In this document: piece after piece, positions 9,544-17,147 of the stretch | Layout: each line of letters begins with the position of its first letter | How positions within the stretch are numbered: the stretch's first letter is position 1 | Source of the DNA: DATHYU01 sp033722675 | GTDB lineage: Bacteria > Actinomycetota > Acidimicrobiia > Spongiisociales > UBA11373 | Direction: 5' to 3' | Length of the DNA stretch: 17,147 nucleotides | NCBI GenBank assembly: GCA_033722675.1 | Contig: JAWVYO010000048.1 | Span: forward strand, 1 to 17,147 | The notes under the pieces: generated by a model | Told to the model about the DNA's origin: nothing | Databases searched by the model: none | What the model saw: the letters and a program-made list of their open reading frames with translations, nothing else | Program-made: the position numbers and the translations under genes

Positions 9544-9547
9544 GGAT

Positions 9548-10954
9548 CTACAGGACGACGACCGGCAGATCCCAGCCCTCGGCGAGGGCATACAACTCGT
9601 CGCGCACGTCCCCGTACACGAAGCCGTAGTGGTGCTCGAGGCCCTCGGCCATGATCGTCTCGACGACGTCGGCGGCCGGGCGATCGAAGCGGACGACACC
9701 CGCGGTGCCAGAGAACGCCAGCGGTGCCCGCACCATCTCGCCGGACCCGACCACGAGGGCGTGCTCGTTGCGCCGCTGGCTGAGCCGGGCGATGGTCACC
9801 CGCCCGGGCTTGAAGGCGAACTCGTTGAGCAGCGGCTTGCGGCGATTCGAGTGCACGGTGGCCCGGGGCGGCTCCCCGGCCGGATCGGCCATCGACACGG
9901 GCGCCTTCCCGCAGTGCCACAAGACCGCGGTCCCCTCGTCGACGTCGACGTCGACGAGATCGGCCACGAGCGCCGGACCGTCGGCCACCCACTGGAGGGC
10001 GAGGGCGGTCAGCACGCCGTAGGCATCCGCCTCGCACGCGGCGGGGACGCCGTCGTCGTTGGACATCGCCGCCGAGCCGCAGAAGGCGCCGCCGTACTCG
10101 GTGAAGCACTCGGGCCAGCATCGGACGGCGAAGCCCGCGTACCCACCGGTGGCGGCGAGGGACCGCAGTGCCGGATAGAACCGCAGCGAGTTGTCGAGTT
10201 CGGTCTGGTCCACCGCGTCGAGGCCCTCCAGCGAGGACGCCGCCCGACTGCGGGCGCCGGCCACGTCGGCCGCGTCGGCGGCCCGGGCCCGGGCGAAGAA
10301 CTCCGGCAGGGCCAGCTTGTCGACCGTCGTGCCCAGGAGCTCCGCGACGGCGCCGGCGTCGTACCCGCACGGCACGAACCCGGTGGGATGGTCACCGACG
10401 ACGGCCACGCGGGATCCGGCGAGGCGAATCCGCGCGGCATCGGCCCGGGTGATCGCCCCGGGGTCGAGGCCCTCGGCGGTGGGCACCGGCCACTGCCCGG
10501 GTGCCACGTCGGGCGCGTCGGCCAGGTCGACCACACGCTCGCCGACGCCGTCGTCGCCCGGATGGGCGTAGAGGTACCGGTACCGCCGCCCGATCCGCTG
10601 GAGGGCGTGGCCCGCCAGGTTGATGCCGCAGAACGAGTTGAGGCGGAGCCGCCCCCCGGTCCGTTCCTCGGGGAAGGCCCACAGGGCGATCGGCGACGGC
10701 AGCTCCCGGCCGATGACCTCGGTCATCGACGCATCGGTGAACGTGACCTGCATGACGACGAGCAGATCCAGGTCCTCGCCCACGAGCGAGTCGATCGCCT
10801 CCGCCGTCGACGCCGCGTCGTACAGGAGCTCGCGGGGACCGACGATCTCGGCGTCCGTCGCGTCCAGCGCCTCGAAGGCGCGTGCGGCCATCTCCTCGGC
10901 GTAGGCGACGTCGAAGGTCTGGCGCCCGAGGGGCAGCACACCGATGCGGGTCAT
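9548..10954 (-). CDS. L-fucose/L-arabinose isomerase-family protein (candidate sulfoquinovose isomerase)
   Basis: The product has 468 residues and matches the FucI/AraA fold group of metal-dependent aldose-ketose isomerases. The C-terminal half carries family landmarks: RCWPECF (278-284), GVPAACEADAYG with probable metal ligand Glu308, a following acidic strand ADLVDVD with Asp332, the LWHCG motif with His347, and a late His-His (441-442) in LEHHYGF. The N-terminal half alternates beta strands and helices (VVMQVTFTD, FCGINLAGHAL) as in this family's substrate domain. Its start ATG overlaps the kinase stop in ATGA (10951-10954), so the two are translationally coupled. An isomerase next to a sugar kinase implies an aldose-to-ketose step before phosphorylation. 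Given the YihV-like kinase, sulfoquinovose to sulfofructose is a candidate reaction; fucose, arabinose or another sugar remains possible. Confidence 0.85.
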   Translation of the reverse strand: MTRIGVLPLGRQTFDVAYAEEMAARAFEALDATDAEIVGPRELLYDAASTAEAIDSLVGEDLDLLVVMQVTFTDASMTEVIGRELPSPIALWAFPEERTGGRLRLNSFCGINLAGHALQRIGRRYRYLYAHPGDDGVGERVVDLADAPDVAPGQWPVPTAEGLDPGAITRADAARIRLAGSRVAVVGDHPTGFVPCGYDAGAVAELLGTTVDKLALPEFFARARAADAADVAGARSRAASSLEGLDAVDQTELDNSLRFYPALRSLAATGGYAGFAVRCWPECFTEYGGAFCGSAAMSNDDGVPAACEADAYGVLTALALQWVADGPALVADLVDVDVDEGTAVLWHCGKAPVSMADPAGEPPRATVHSNRRKPLLNEFAFKPGRVTIARLSQRRNEHALVVGSGEMVRAPLAFSGTAGVVRFDRPAADVVETIMAEGLEHHYGFVYGDVRDELYALAEGWDLPVVVL

Positions 10955-11892
10955 GATCGTCCTCCGTCGTCTCGCTCACGGACACCGTCGCCCCCGTTCG
11001 ACCGCTCCCGCAGGAGGCCGTCGACCTCCGCGCGGTCGGGGATCCCCGACCGGCCGCCGAACCTCGTGCACTTGACGGCCGCGGCGGCCGACGCGAACCG
11101 TACCGCGCCGGCGGGCTCGCGTCCCTCGCCGAGGGCCAGCGCCAGCGCCCCGTGGAACACGTCCCCGGCACCGAGCGTGTCGACGACGTCGACGTCGAAG
11201 GCGGGCAGGTGGCGGACCTCCCCCTCCTCCAGCCACCACACGCCGTCGGCGCCGCCGGTGACGGCCAGCCAGGCCGGCGTGTCGCTCCGCACCCGGCGCA
11301 GGCCCTCGGACGGATCGTCCGTGCCGCTCAGCGCCGCGAGGGCCTCGGCGCCGAAGGCGACGTGGCTGGCGGCGTCGAGGAGGGCGGAGACGTCGTCGGG
11401 GCTCCGGTCGTAGTCGAGGAGCCCCGGGATGCGGCGGTCGGCGGCCGCGGCGAGCGCCCACTCGGCACCGGCCGGCCAGCGGACGTCGGCGAGCACGGCG
11501 TCGGCGTCGCCGACGTCGTCAACGGTGACCGGATCGACGTCGTCGTAGAGGCCGGGATCGGTGAAGTTCACGATCGTGCGCTCCCCCTCGGCGTCGACGA
11601 GCACCGCGGAGACGGGCGACTGGCGGTCGACGGTCACCCGGACCCGGGACACGTCGACGCCGAGCGCGGCGAGGTCGGCCACGATCCGCTCGCCCACGCC
11701 GTCGGCGCCCACGTGGCCGATGTAGCGGGCCGTCCCGCCGAGGGAGGCGACGGTGACCGCGGCGTTCGCCGCCGGGCCGCCCCCGACCTCGGTGTAGGAG
11801 CGGGCGAAGTGCTTCCCGGGCGCCCCGGGCGTCTCGTCGACCCCGAAGACGTAGTCGGCGACGGCGAGCCCCACGCAGGTGACCGACGTCAT
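10951..11892 (-). CDS. PfkB-family carbohydrate kinase, YihV-like (candidate 6-deoxy-6-sulfofructose kinase)
   Basis: The product has 313 residues. PfkB hallmarks are the sugar-binding EVGGGPAANAAV (35-46) and the catalytic DTLGAGDVFHGA with Asp244 as base. It resembles the E. coli sulfofructose kinase YihV as I recall that sequence: ARxYTEVGGGPAA near residue 30, LADVRW at 134-139, VDVVDT-GAGDVFHGAL, and KCTR-GGR-GIPD near the C-terminus, with no gaps apparent over the first 140 residues. Lys27, Asn109 and Arg138 coincide in number and context with the residues I recall contacting the sulfonate in YihV. The predicted reaction is ATP-dependent phosphorylation of sulfofructose at C1 in the cytosol. 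The ATG at 11892 overlaps the dehydrogenase stop by 4 nt (ATGA), and its own stop overlaps the isomerase start in the same way. The family is certain; the substrate is inferred. Confidence 0.9.
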   Translation of the reverse strand: MTSVTCVGLAVADYVFGVDETPGAPGKHFARSYTEVGGGPAANAAVTVASLGGTARYIGHVGADGVGERIVADLAALGVDVSRVRVTVDRQSPVSAVLVDAEGERTIVNFTDPGLYDDVDPVTVDDVGDADAVLADVRWPAGAEWALAAAADRRIPGLLDYDRSPDDVSALLDAASHVAFGAEALAALSGTDDPSEGLRRVRSDTPAWLAVTGGADGVWWLEEGEVRHLPAFDVDVVDTLGAGDVFHGALALALGEGREPAGAVRFASAAAAVKCTRFGGRSGIPDRAEVDGLLRERSNGGDGVRERDDGGRS

Positions 11893-12805
11893 GCCAGCGC
11901 CTCCCGCACCTGCGCCGCGGTGATCTCCGACACCCGCCGGTTCGACTCGACGGTCACCCCGGCGACGTGGGGGGTGAGGAGGAGGTTCGGCACGCCGGCG
12001 AAGCGTCCGGCGGCCCCTGCGGACAGCGGCTCGTCGGAGAAGACGTCGAGGGCCGCTCCGCCCAGCCGTCCCTCCCGCAGGGCGTCGGCGAGGGCCTCCT
12101 CGTCGACGATCCCGCCCCGGGACGTGTTGACGATCACGGCGTCGTCGCGCATCCGGTCGATGCGGGCAGCGTCGACGAGGTCGCGGGTCCCGGCGTCGAG
12201 CGGGACATGGAGGCTCACGACGTCGCTCGAGGAGAAGACGTCGTCGAGCGACAGGTTCGTCGTCCTCCCGAAGGCATCGGCGGGCAGGAAGGGGTCGTGG
12301 GCGACGACGTCCATGCGGAGCGCCCACGCCCGCGTCGCCACCTCCTGGGCGATCCGGCCGTACCCGACGAGCCCCATCCGGGCACCGGCGAGCTCCCGCC
12401 CGACCGACTCCGCGCGGGGCCATTCTCCGGCGATCACCCGTTCGGTGGAGGCGTAGACGCCGCGCCGGAGCACGAGGGCGGCCGTGATCACGTACTCGGC
12501 GACGGACACGGCGTTGCCGCCGGTGGCGGGGCGGACGGCCACGCGGCGCGCCTCGCACCCGGCCACGTCGATGTTGTCGAGGCCCACGCCGAGACGGCCC
12601 ACGACCACGAGTCGGCCGGCGGCATCGAGGACCTCGTCGTCGACGATCGTCCGGTTCCGCACGATGAGGGCGCGGGCGTCGGCCACGGCCTCGAGCAGGG
12701 CCGAGCGGTCGTCGACGAGCCCCGGGTCGTAGTGGACCTCGAACTCGCTGCGAAGGTCGTCGACGGACGCCTCGTCCATGAACTCGGTGATGACGACATC
12801 GGCCA

Positions 12806-12806
<1 letters not shown>
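11889..12806 (-). CDS. D-2-hydroxyacid dehydrogenase (SerA family; candidate (S)-sulfolactate dehydrogenase)
   Basis: The product has 305 residues. The catalytic triad of the family is visible as Arg230 (NTSRGG), Glu259 (SDEP) and His280 (LTPHVAG). The nucleotide loop is GLVGYGRIA (145-153), with Ala in place of the third Gly, and Asp171 ends the second strand, favouring NAD+. The length lacks the ACT regulatory domain of full-size SerA. The opening VITEFMDEASV and the run VVGRLGVGLDNID (67-79) resemble the hydroxyacid dehydrogenases commonly named (S)-sulfolactate dehydrogenase (SlcC), from memory. That enzyme oxidises sulfolactate to 3-sulfopyruvate. The ATG at 12806 overlaps the preceding PLP-enzyme stop by one base (TGATG), and the stop overlaps the kinase start in ATGA. 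A generic 2-hydroxyacid or 3-phosphoglycerate substrate is the alternative. Confidence 0.9.
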
Positions 12807-14053
<1,247 letters not shown>

Positions 14054-14091
14054 GGGGGCTCCGGGAGAACGAGGTCGGGGGTGGGAGGCCG

Positions 14092-14097
14092 AGGCTA
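14092..14097 (-). promoter_or_regulatory. Probable -10 box of the isomerase-kinase-dehydrogenase operon
   Basis: TAGCCT on the minus strand ends 38 nt before the ATG at 14053. The same hexamer precedes the dehydratase gene at 16589-16594. A start near 14085 would leave a leader of about 32 nt. No -35 consensus is visible; the 12-nt palindrome at 14108-14119 covers part of the position where it would lie. Confidence 0.4.
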
Positions 14098-14107
14098 GTG
14101 GGGACGG

Positions 14108-14119
14108 TCGGGGCCCCGA
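14108..14119. promoter_or_regulatory. 12-nt perfect palindrome, candidate operator
   Basis: TCGGGGCCCCGA lies in the 105-nt divergent gap between the PLP-enzyme operon and the DUF1232 gene, just upstream of the minus-strand TAGCCT box. A regulator bound here could block the operon promoter. The high GC content makes chance occurrence a real alternative. Confidence 0.3.
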
Positions 14120-14158
14120 TCGCCGGCACATCCCGGCGCGCTCGCCAGACTGTCCCCC

Positions 14159-14539
14159 ATGACCGACCGACGATCGATCCGCGAGACGGTGGCCACCACG
14201 GCGGCCGCCCTGCCGAACCTCGTGAAACTGCTCTACCGGCTCGTGCGCGACCCCCGCGTCCCGCGCCGCCGCAAGATCTTCGCCCTCGCCGCCCTCGGCT
14301 ACGTGGCATCCCCCTACGACGTCCTCCCCGACTTCATCCCCGTCGTCGGCGCCGCCGACGACGTGCTGCTCGTGGTCACCGCCCTCCACTTCCTGCTCCA
14401 GGCGGCCGGCGAGGAGGTGGTCGAGGAGCACTGGGACGGCGACGACGACGTCGTCGAGCTCATCGCCGATCTCGCGGAATGGGGAGCCGACCTGCTCCCC
14501 GGACCGGTGCGAGCGGGCCTCCAGCGCATCGCCGGCTGA
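14159..14539 (+). CDS. DUF1232 (YkvA-type) small protein
   Basis: The product has 126 residues. The signature of the DUF1232 family is clear: ALGYVASPYDVLPDFIPVVG (45-64) followed by AADDVLLVV, between a basic segment (RDPRVPRRRK, 30-39) and an acidic helical tail (EEVVEEHWDGDDD). The central region is hydrophobic enough for one or two membrane-associated helices. The family's function is not established. The start ATG at 14159 immediately follows a C-run with no ribosome-binding site. A CAGACT hexamer 7 nt upstream is a poor match to the TANNNT box, so the message could be leaderless. It is divergent from the PLP-enzyme operon, and the RsfS-like gene starts 44 nt downstream. Confidence 0.85.
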   Translation: MTDRRSIRETVATTAAALPNLVKLLYRLVRDPRVPRRRKIFALAALGYVASPYDVLPDFIPVVGAADDVLLVVTALHFLLQAAGEEVVEEHWDGDDDVVELIADLAEWGADLLPGPVRAGLQRIAG

Positions 14540-14569
14540 GGCGCTCCAGCAGGGCGCTGCGGATGCCGA

Positions 14570-14575
14570 TAGTGT
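14570..14575 (+). promoter_or_regulatory. Possible -10 box for the RsfS-like gene
   Basis: TAGTGT fits TANNNT and ends 8 nt before ATG 14584 (5 nt before the in-frame GTG 14581), the spacing typical of actinobacterial leaderless transcripts. No Shine-Dalgarno sequence is present. Confidence 0.35.
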
Positions 14576-14583
14576 GCCCAGTG

Positions 14584-14961
14584 ATGGTCCACCCGCACCC
14601 CGAACTCGCCGCCAAGCGGTTCGGCAGCGCGCTGGAGATCTGCGACGGCTACGTGGTGGGCATCTACGACCTCGCCGCTTCGGGCGGTCCCGAGCACACG
14701 GTGCTCGTCCAGGGACGCTCGGCGGCCCACCTCCGGAAACTGGCGACCCGCCTGTGCGATCGGCTCGACGCGTCCCTGGAGGGACGCGCCCCCGACGGCC
14801 AGGACGCCTGGATGGTGGTGGACGGAGGGGACGTGGTGACCCACCTGCTCACGCTCGGGGCCCTCGAACGGTTCGGCCTGATCGACCTGTTCGCTCGCCG
14901 TGAGCAGCTGCCCGCCGCCGAGTTCCACAGCGAGCTGGCCGACCGCCTCAAGTCCGCCTAG
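14584..14961 (+). CDS. Divergent RsfS-like (ribosomal silencing factor family) protein
   Basis: The product has 125 residues from ATG 14584; in-frame alternatives are ATG 14563 and GTG 14581. The pattern is that of the RsfS/DUF143 fold: an early helix, a strand VVGIYDL (24-30), a second strand HTVLVQG with the helix SAAHLRKLATRL, and WMVVDGGDVVTHLL (76-89) followed by ERFGLIDLF. This parallels the RsfS motif in which a Trp leads into a VVD-GDV-VH strand and a LE-LW helix. Authentic RsfS binds ribosomal protein uL14 and blocks subunit joining. The usual nadD neighbour is absent and several conserved positions differ, so this may be a diverged paralogue. Its stop shares CTAG (14958-14961) with the stop of the convergent channel gene. 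Confidence 0.6.
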   Translation: MVHPHPELAAKRFGSALEICDGYVVGIYDLAASGGPEHTVLVQGRSAAHLRKLATRLCDRLDASLEGRAPDGQDAWMVVDGGDVVTHLLTLGALERFGLIDLFARREQLPAAEFHSELADRLKSA

Positions 14962-15626
14962 GCGCGTCGCGACTCCACCGAACCGACGAGTCGTGCGATC
15001 AGCACGACGAGCACCACCTGGCCGATGAGCGCCTCCAGCACCACGAGCGACCGTGTGAGGTCGGACGCCGGGGCGATGTCGCCGAAGCCGACCGTGGTGA
15101 GCGTCACGAACGAGAAGTAGAAGAGACGCGAGTCGCCCGTGGTGGCCACCTCCTGGGCCGGCTCGAACACGCCGGGCACCGCCCATGCCAGGTCGGTGTA
15201 GACGATGCCGAACAGCACGCCGACGAGCAGATACAGCGTGATGCCGGCGAAGACGACGTTGAGCGTCACGGTCCCCGCCCGGAAGATGAACCGCAGCACG
15301 AGGAAGGGTGCGGCGCCGGCGATGCCGACGTGGAGCACCGAGACCGCCAGCCGCAGCGCCTCGACGTCGTTCGCGGCCGAGACGATCCGCAGCCCCACTG
15401 CGAGGGTGATGAGCACGAAGGCGACCTGCATCGTCGTCCGACTCGCCCGCACCCCCCGGAGCAGGACGAGGGCGGCGGCGTAGACGAGCACCCCCGTCAG
15501 CATGCGACCGGCCCTCGTGGTGTCGGCCACCTCCGCCGCGACGTAGACGGCGCCGAGCAGGAGCGCGGCGACCACGAAGTCGAGGGACTGGGGCTCGGCG
15601 CCACCGCCCCGGAGCCGGTCGATCAT
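14958..15626 (-). CDS. Single-pore potassium channel (Ion_trans_2 type)
   Basis: The product has 222 residues. Hydrophobic segments at about 16-33, 42-58, 65-83, 92-112, 121-143 and 193-213 suggest six membrane passes. A pore loop (167-184) carries the selectivity filter TLTTVGFGDIAP (175-186), diagnostic of K+ channels. There is no charged S4-like voltage-sensor array of the classical type and no cytoplasmic RCK domain. One protomer would assemble into a tetramer in the cytoplasmic membrane. The ATG at 15626 overlaps the dehydratase stop in ATGA (15623-15626), so the pair is co-transcribed and coupled. Its TAG stop shares CTAG with the stop of the opposing RsfS-like gene. Confidence 0.9.
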   Translation of the reverse strand: MIDRLRGGGAEPQSLDFVVAALLLGAVYVAAEVADTTRAGRMLTGVLVYAAALVLLRGVRASRTTMQVAFVLITLAVGLRIVSAANDVEALRLAVSVLHVGIAGAAPFLVLRFIFRAGTVTLNVVFAGITLYLLVGVLFGIVYTDLAWAVPGVFEPAQEVATTGDSRLFYFSFVTLTTVGFGDIAPASDLTRSLVVLEALIGQVVLVVLIARLVGSVESRRA

Positions 15627-16582
15627 GCGGCCGCCCCGATGACGGTCTGCAGCGTCTCGTCGGCCACGTTGCCGCCCGAGACCACCACCACACAGAGGCC
15701 CTCTCCGACGGCCCGCCCCGCACGCAGCGCCGCCACACCGACGGCCCCGCCGCCTTCGACGCGTTCGCCCTCCTCGTCGTGGAGCCAGGCCATCGCCGCG
15801 CCGATCTCGGCCTCCGTCACGAGGACCACGTCGTCCAGCAGCCGACGGCAGAGGGCGAAGGTGTGGCGGTTCTCGGGTCCGAGGCCGCCGGCGAGGGCGT
15901 CGGCGAGCGTGTCCTCCTCGACGACCTCGGTGAGTCGTCCGGCACGCAACGAATCGTGCATGGCGGGGCCGCGGTCCTGGCTCACCCCGACCACCCGGAT
16001 CGCCGGGTCGTGGGCCTTCACGGCCAGGGCGATGCCGGACAGCAGTCCACCGCCGGACAGCGGCACCACCACCGTGCGGACGTCCGGAAGCGCCTCGACG
16101 ATCTCGAGGCCGACCGTGCCCTGGCCTGCGATCACGGCCGGGTCGTCGAAGGGGTGGACGAACGTGAGGCCGTCGGCGGCGACGAGGCGGCGGGCCTCGG
16201 CGTCGGCGTCGTCCTGGGAGGGACCGGCGACCACGACGCGCGCTCCGAGCGTGGCGATGGCCTCGCGCTTGACGTCGGGCACCCGCTCGGACAGGCAGAT
16301 GGTCGCCGGGACGCCGGACTCGGCCGCCACGGCGGCGACCGCCCGCCCGTGGTTGCCGCTCGAGACGGTCACCACCCCCCGGGCGCGTTCGTCGGCCGAC
16401 AGTCCGGCGAGGGCGTTCGCCGCCCCGCGGATCTTGAAGGACCCGGTCACCTGGCGGTTCTCCAGCTTCAGGTGGACCCCTGCGCCGAGGGCGGGGGCTG
16501 GGCGCAGCGGCGTCGCACGGACGGTTCCCGCGATGCGGTCACGCGCCCGTCGGACGTCGGAGGCGGTGGGATGGTCGGCCAC
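15623..16582 (-). CDS. Threonine/serine dehydratase-family PLP enzyme
   Basis: The product has 319 residues. Lys50 in VTGSFKIRGA is the Schiff-base lysine, SSGNHGRAV (74-82) the substrate loop and PLSGGGLLSGIA (174-185) the phosphate-binding loop; together these define the fold-type-II threonine/serine dehydratase and serine racemase group. There is no C-terminal ACT domain, so it is the catabolic or racemase-like short type rather than biosynthetic IlvA. The expected reaction is deamination of L-threonine or L-serine to 2-oxobutyrate or pyruvate; relatives annotated EutB act in ectoine use. The start is GTG 16582, 6 nt after a TAGCCT box with no ribosome-binding site, which points to a leaderless message. 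The K+ channel gene overlaps its stop by 4 nt. Confidence 0.9.
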   Translation of the reverse strand: MADHPTASDVRRARDRIAGTVRATPLRPAPALGAGVHLKLENRQVTGSFKIRGAANALAGLSADERARGVVTVSSGNHGRAVAAVAAESGVPATICLSERVPDVKREAIATLGARVVVAGPSQDDADAEARRLVAADGLTFVHPFDDPAVIAGQGTVGLEIVEALPDVRTVVVPLSGGGLLSGIALAVKAHDPAIRVVGVSQDRGPAMHDSLRAGRLTEVVEEDTLADALAGGLGPENRHTFALCRRLLDDVVLVTEAEIGAAMAWLHDEEGERVEGGGAVGVAALRAGRAVGEGLCVVVVSGGNVADETLQTVIGAAA

Positions 16583-16588
16583 CGTCCC

Positions 16589-16594
16589 AGGCTA
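16589..16594 (-). promoter_or_regulatory. Probable -10 box, leaderless promoter of the dehydratase-channel operon
   Basis: TAGCCT on the minus strand is followed by 6 nt and then GTG 16582. It sits in the 39-nt gap after the HIT gene stop. The TANNNT-plus-short-spacer layout is typical of leaderless actinobacterial genes and is the same hexamer as at 14092-14097. Confidence 0.5.
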
Positions 16595-16621
16595 CCGATG
16601 GTCGCGGGGCCGCCGTCCGGG

Positions 16622-17107
16622 CTATCCCAGCGCCCGGCGCAGGTTCGCCCAGGTCGTCTCGAGGTCCTCGGGCATGACCCGGGTGCCGGCCACCGAGGTC
16701 ATGAAGTTCGTGTCCCCCGACCAGCGGGGCACGAGGTGGAGGTGGAGGTGGTCGGGGATCCCCGCTCCTGCGGCCCGGCCCAGGTTCGCGCCGAGGTTGA
16801 AGCCGCTGGGTGACATCGCCGCCTCACAGGCGTCCCGCGCCCGGTCGAGGAGGTCCCAGAGCTCCGTCTTCTCGTCGTCGGTGAGTTCGCCCATGTCGCC
16901 GACGTGGCGGTAGGGCATCACCATGAGATGGCCGGTGGTGTACGGATACCGGTTGAGGACCGAGTACACGTGCTCGCCGCGCTCGAGGACGAGGGCCTCG
17001 GCGTCGTCGTGGTCGGGGAGCGCGCAGAACACACAGCCGTCGCCCTCGCCCTGGACGTCGGCGCCCTTCACGTAGTCGGACCGCCAGCCGGCCCACAGGA
17101 TCTCCAT
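16622..17107 (-). CDS. HIT-family dinucleoside polyphosphate phosphorylase/hydrolase
   Basis: The product has 161 residues from ATG 17107. The histidine triad is HLHLHLVPRW, with His120, His122 and His124. CVFC at 25-28 resembles the zinc or structural cysteine pair of HIT proteins. YPYTTGHLMVMPYRH (54-68) is the conserved core strand. The opening MEILWAGWRSDYV matches actinobacterial HIT proteins such as Rv2613c, an Ap4A phosphorylase (from memory). It would act on diadenosine polyphosphates or adenylylated nucleotides in the cytosol. An upstream in-frame start at 17128 exists, but ATG 17107 has a TAGGCT box exactly 7 nt before it and starts at the family's usual first residue. Confidence 0.92.
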   Translation of the reverse strand: MEILWAGWRSDYVKGADVQGEGDGCVFCALPDHDDAEALVLERGEHVYSVLNRYPYTTGHLMVMPYRHVGDMGELTDDEKTELWDLLDRARDACEAAMSPSGFNLGANLGRAAGAGIPDHLHLHLVPRWSGDTNFMTSVAGTRVMPEDLETTWANLRRALG

Positions 17108-17114
17108 GCGCCGC

Positions 17115-17120
17115 AGCCTA
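17115..17120 (-). promoter_or_regulatory. Probable -10 box, leaderless promoter of the HIT gene
   Basis: TAGGCT on the minus strand lies 7 nt before ATG 17107, the classic spacing for a leaderless start. No Shine-Dalgarno sequence is present. Confidence 0.5.
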
Positions 17121-17147
17121 CGTCCCACCTTCGGCTGCCCGGGCGCG

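Overview
The window is a dense, very GC-rich stretch. The codon bias, the leaderless-looking promoters (a TANNNT box 5-8 nt before the start codon), the short NAD-type 6-phosphogluconate dehydrogenase and the fused transaldolase/phosphoglucose isomerase together suggest an actinomycetote, perhaps an Acidimicrobiia-like lineage; that assignment is inference. No tRNA, rRNA, insertion sequence, CRISPR array or phage gene was seen. No stretch longer than about 130 bases lacks a gene.

Left part (1-7921). A large hybrid sensor histidine kinase lies on the minus strand and runs off the left edge before its stop codon. Divergent from it, across a 128-nt gap holding a perfect 14-nt palindrome, is a plus-strand sugar-phosphate cluster: a transaldolase-phosphoglucose isomerase fusion, a HAD phosphatase overlapping it by 8 nt, and an NAD-type 6-phosphogluconate dehydrogenase. 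A small Cys-cluster protein of unknown function on the minus strand meets this cluster tail to tail.

Centre (8024-14053, minus strand). This is the most interesting part. Four genes overlap by 1-4 nt in the order threonine-synthase-like PLP enzyme, D-2-hydroxyacid dehydrogenase, PfkB sugar kinase and fucose-isomerase-family isomerase. After a 69-nt gap with a GC hairpin and a possible second promoter comes a GabD-like aldehyde dehydrogenase. The kinase resembles the E. coli sulfofructose kinase YihV, as I recall its sequence. It has Lys27, Asn109 and Arg138 at the same positions as the residues I recall contacting the sulfonate in YihV. The dehydrogenase resembles (S)-sulfolactate dehydrogenase (SlcC-type) proteins. 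The parsimonious hypothesis is a sulfosugar (sulfoquinovose) catabolic operon: isomerase, then kinase, then a C-C cleavage step not encoded here, then sulfolactaldehyde oxidation to sulfolactate, then oxidation to sulfopyruvate, with a fold-type-II PLP enzyme possibly acting on a derived amino acid such as cysteate. No aldolase, sulfoquinovosidase or transporter is in the window, so this remains a hypothesis.

Right part (14159-17147). Plus-strand genes encode a DUF1232 (YkvA-type) small protein and a divergent RsfS-like protein. They meet, tail to tail and sharing a CTAG double stop, a minus-strand pair: a threonine/serine dehydratase-family PLP enzyme and a single-pore K+ channel, overlapping by 4 nt. 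A HIT-family nucleotide phosphorylase/hydrolase closes the window on the minus strand.
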